Source of the DNA: Massilia aurea
GTDB taxonomy: Bacteria > Pseudomonadota > Gammaproteobacteria > Burkholderiales > Burkholderiaceae_D
Direction: 5' to 3'
Assembly: GCF_024753205.1 (NCBI RefSeq)
Contig: NZ_JANUGZ010000003.1
Coordinates: 620,001 to 684,000 of the forward strand
DNA length: 64,000 bases
Shown here: piece after piece, positions 62,494 to 64,000 of the stretch
How the letters are laid out: every line of letters starts with the position of its first letter
Position numbering within the stretch: the first letter of the stretch is position 1
Position numbers and translations under genes: made by a program
Notes under the pieces: generated by a model
Told to the model about the DNA's origin: nothing
Database searches by the model: none
What the model saw: the letters and a program-made list of their open reading frames with translations, nothing else

Positions 62494-64000
62494 ATGGCAG
62501 CAGTCCTCCCTCATCCGACCACCGGCACACCGTTGTCGGGCCTTGCGCGCGCGCTCGTCCAGGCCAACCGCCTGAGCGCCGTGCAGGCGGACATGCTGCA
62601 CAAGAAAGCCGCGCAGGAAAAGATTGCGTTCATCGATGCCCTCTTGGCCAGCGGCGCCATCGATGCACGTACGCTGGCTGCGTTTTGTGCCGAGACCTTC
62701 GGCTATCCGCTGCTCGATCTGTCGGCGTTCTCGGTGGGCGTGCTGCCCGCCAGCGCCATCGACGCCAAGCTGATGCAGGCCCAGCGCGTGATCGCGCTGG
62801 CCAAGCGCGGCAACAAGCTGTCGGTCGCGCTCTCCGACCCCACCAACAGCCAGGCACTGGACCAGATCAAGTTCCAGAGCGAGGCCACGGTCGAACCGGT
62901 GATCGTGCCGCACGACGCCCTGCTGGCTCTGCTGGCAGCCATTGCCAAGGGCGCCGAGCAGGACCTGAGCGACCTGGCCGGCGAAGAAGCTGCGATCGAG
63001 TTCGCGGACGACGACAAGGAAACCGCGCCACTCGAGGCGGCCAACGATGTCGAGGACGCGCCGATCGTGCGCTTCCTGAACAAGATCCTGATCGACGCGG
63101 TGACGATGGGTGCATCGGACATCCACTTCGAGCCATTCGAGAAGTTCTACCGCATCCGCCTGCGCGTGGACGGCGTGCTGCGCGACCACGCGTCGCCGCC
63201 GCTGGCGATCCGTGAAAAGCTGGTCTCGCGCATCAAGGTGCTGGCGCGCCTGGACATTGCCGAACGACGCGTGCCGCAGGACGGCCGCATGCGCCTGATC
63301 ATGTCGGCCACGCGCACGATCGATTTTCGCGTCAGCACGCTGCCCACGCTGTTCGGCGAAAAGACCGTCATGCGTATCCTGGACGCGACGCAGGCCCAGA
63401 TGGGCATCGACGCGCTCGGCTACGATCCCGACCAGAAGGCGCTGCTGCTCGACGCCATCGCCCGCCCCTACGGCATGGTGCTCGTGACCGGCCCGACCGG
63501 TTCCGGCAAGACCGTCTCGCTGTACAGCTGCCTGAACCTGCTCAACAAGCCGGGCATCAATATCTCGACCGCGGAAGACCCGGCCGAGATCAACCTGCCC
63601 GGCGTGAACCAGGTCAACGTCAACGAAAAAGCCGGCCTGACCTTCCCTGTCGCGTTGAAGTCTTTCCTGCGCCAGGATCCCGACATCATCATGGTCGGCG
63701 AGATCCGCGACCTGGAAACGGCCGACATCGCGATCAAGGCCGCGCAGACGGGCCACATGGTGTTCTCGACGCTGCACACGAACGATGCGCCGTCGACGCT
63801 GACGCGCCTGATGAACATGGGCGTGGCGCCGTTCAACATCGCCTCGTCGGTCATCCTGATCACGGCCCAGCGCCTCGCGCGCCGCCTGTGCACCTGCAAG
63901 CAGCCGCTCGAGACGAGCCACGAAGCGCTGCTTGCCGCCGGCTACCGCGAGACCGACATCGACACCACTTGGCAGCCGTACGGCCCGGTCGGCTGCGACC
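62494..64000 (+). CDS. pilB: type IV pilus assembly ATPase PilB (3' truncated by the window)
   Basis: The first 502 residues of a GspE/PilB-type extension ATPase; the frame is open to the window edge. The N-terminal MshEN-like domain (ALVQANRLSAVQADMLHKKA, LLASGAIDARTLAAF) is followed by the core ATPase with ASDIHFEPFEKFYRIRLRVD, Walker A GPTGSGKT, Asp box STAEDPAEINLPGV, Walker B IIMVGEIRDLETADIA and His box TGHMVFSTLHTND. It powers pilus extension at the inner membrane. Next genes (pilC, pilD) are expected just beyond the window. The start is at ATG 62494; there is no strong ribosome site. Confidence 0.94.
   Translation, partial: MAAVLPHPTTGTPLSGLARALVQANRLSAVQADMLHKKAAQEKIAFIDALLASGAIDARTLAAFCAETFGYPLLDLSAFSVGVLPASAIDAKLMQAQRVIALAKRGNKLSVALSDPTNSQALDQIKFQSEATVEPVIVPHDALLALLAAIAKGAEQDLSDLAGEEAAIEFADDDKETAPLEAANDVEDAPIVRFLNKILIDAVTMGASDIHFEPFEKFYRIRLRVDGVLRDHASPPLAIREKLVSRIKVLARLDIAERRVPQDGRMRLIMSATRTIDFRVSTLPTLFGEKTVMRILDATQAQMGIDALGYDPDQKALLLDAIARPYGMVLVTGPTGSGKTVSLYSCLNLLNKPGINISTAEDPAEINLPGVNQVNVNEKAGLTFPVALKSFLRQDPDIIMVGEIRDLETADIAIKAAQTGHMVFSTLHTNDAPSTLTRLMNMGVAPFNIASSVILITAQRLARRLCTCKQPLETSHEALLAAGYRETDIDTTWQPYGPVGCD

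Overview
The window is GC-rich, densely coded chromosomal DNA from a Gram-negative bacterium. The gene families and their similarity pattern (LytS/LytTR regulators, Oar-like TonB-dependent receptor, MipA/OmpV, DUF2058, small PstS-like protein, dispersed GTAGGGTGG palindromes) point to the betaproteobacterial family Oxalobacteraceae, most likely the Massilia/Telluria/Duganella group. That placement is inference; there is no rRNA in the window. I found no prophage, CRISPR array, tRNA or intact insertion sequence.

Layout. (1) 1-7.6 kb: the tail of an unknown gene; an operon of a small membrane protein, a LytS-type histidine kinase, a LytTR response regulator and a ChrA-like chromate transporter; a divergent SDR/XRE-regulator pair sharing a palindromic operator; and housekeeping-type DUF2076, VOC, DUF2058 and small secreted genes. 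(2) 7.6-18.2 kb: a leftward nucleoside catabolism operon (xapA-deoB-deoC-ALDH16-deoA-cdd), divergent from pseudouridine kinase/glycosidase genes (psuK with a fused HTH, psuG) and a LysR regulator. (3) 18.2-25.4 kb: a complete zeaxanthin glucoside cluster, crtE-X-Y-I-B facing crtZ, in the layout known from Pantoea, then a DUF2141 protein. (4) 25.4-29.3 kb: pcp with DUF979/DUF969 membrane proteins, YciI and an alpha/beta hydrolase. (5) 29.5-36.1 kb: a BMP-type nucleoside ABC transporter followed by a chemoreceptor. (6) 36.2-38.7 kb: an inverted-repeat remnant, a secreted unknown protein, a HigBA-type toxin-antitoxin pair and MipA. (7) 38.7-58.7 kb: extracytoplasmic nucleic-acid breakdown (S1/P1 nuclease, 5'-nucleotidase, large TonB receptor, secreted adenosine deaminase) and cytoplasmic purine oxidation (guanine deaminase, xdhC/B/A, PuuE allantoinase, hydroxyisourate hydrolase), with an unusual GAF/pseudo-kinase plus receiver pair. 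(8) 58.7-64 kb: a porin/PstS-like/chemoreceptor operon and the start of pilB.

How it works together. Regions 2, 5 and 7 can be read as one pathway: secreted nuclease, nucleotidase and deaminase turn external nucleic acid into nucleosides; the TonB receptor and BMP ABC transporter bring them in; phosphorylases, deoB/deoC and an ALDH16-type dehydrogenase send the sugar to central metabolism; guanine deaminase, xanthine dehydrogenase, HIU hydrolase and allantoinase degrade the base. Urate oxidase and OHCU decarboxylase are not in the window and must lie elsewhere if the route is complete.

The most notable points are three intergenic loci carrying paired, oppositely oriented hairpin repeats with covarying stems, a GAF sensor fused to a degenerate kinase module next to an intact stand-alone receiver, the ALDH16 enzyme inside a deo operon, and operator-like dyads in the long leader of the TonB receptor gene.
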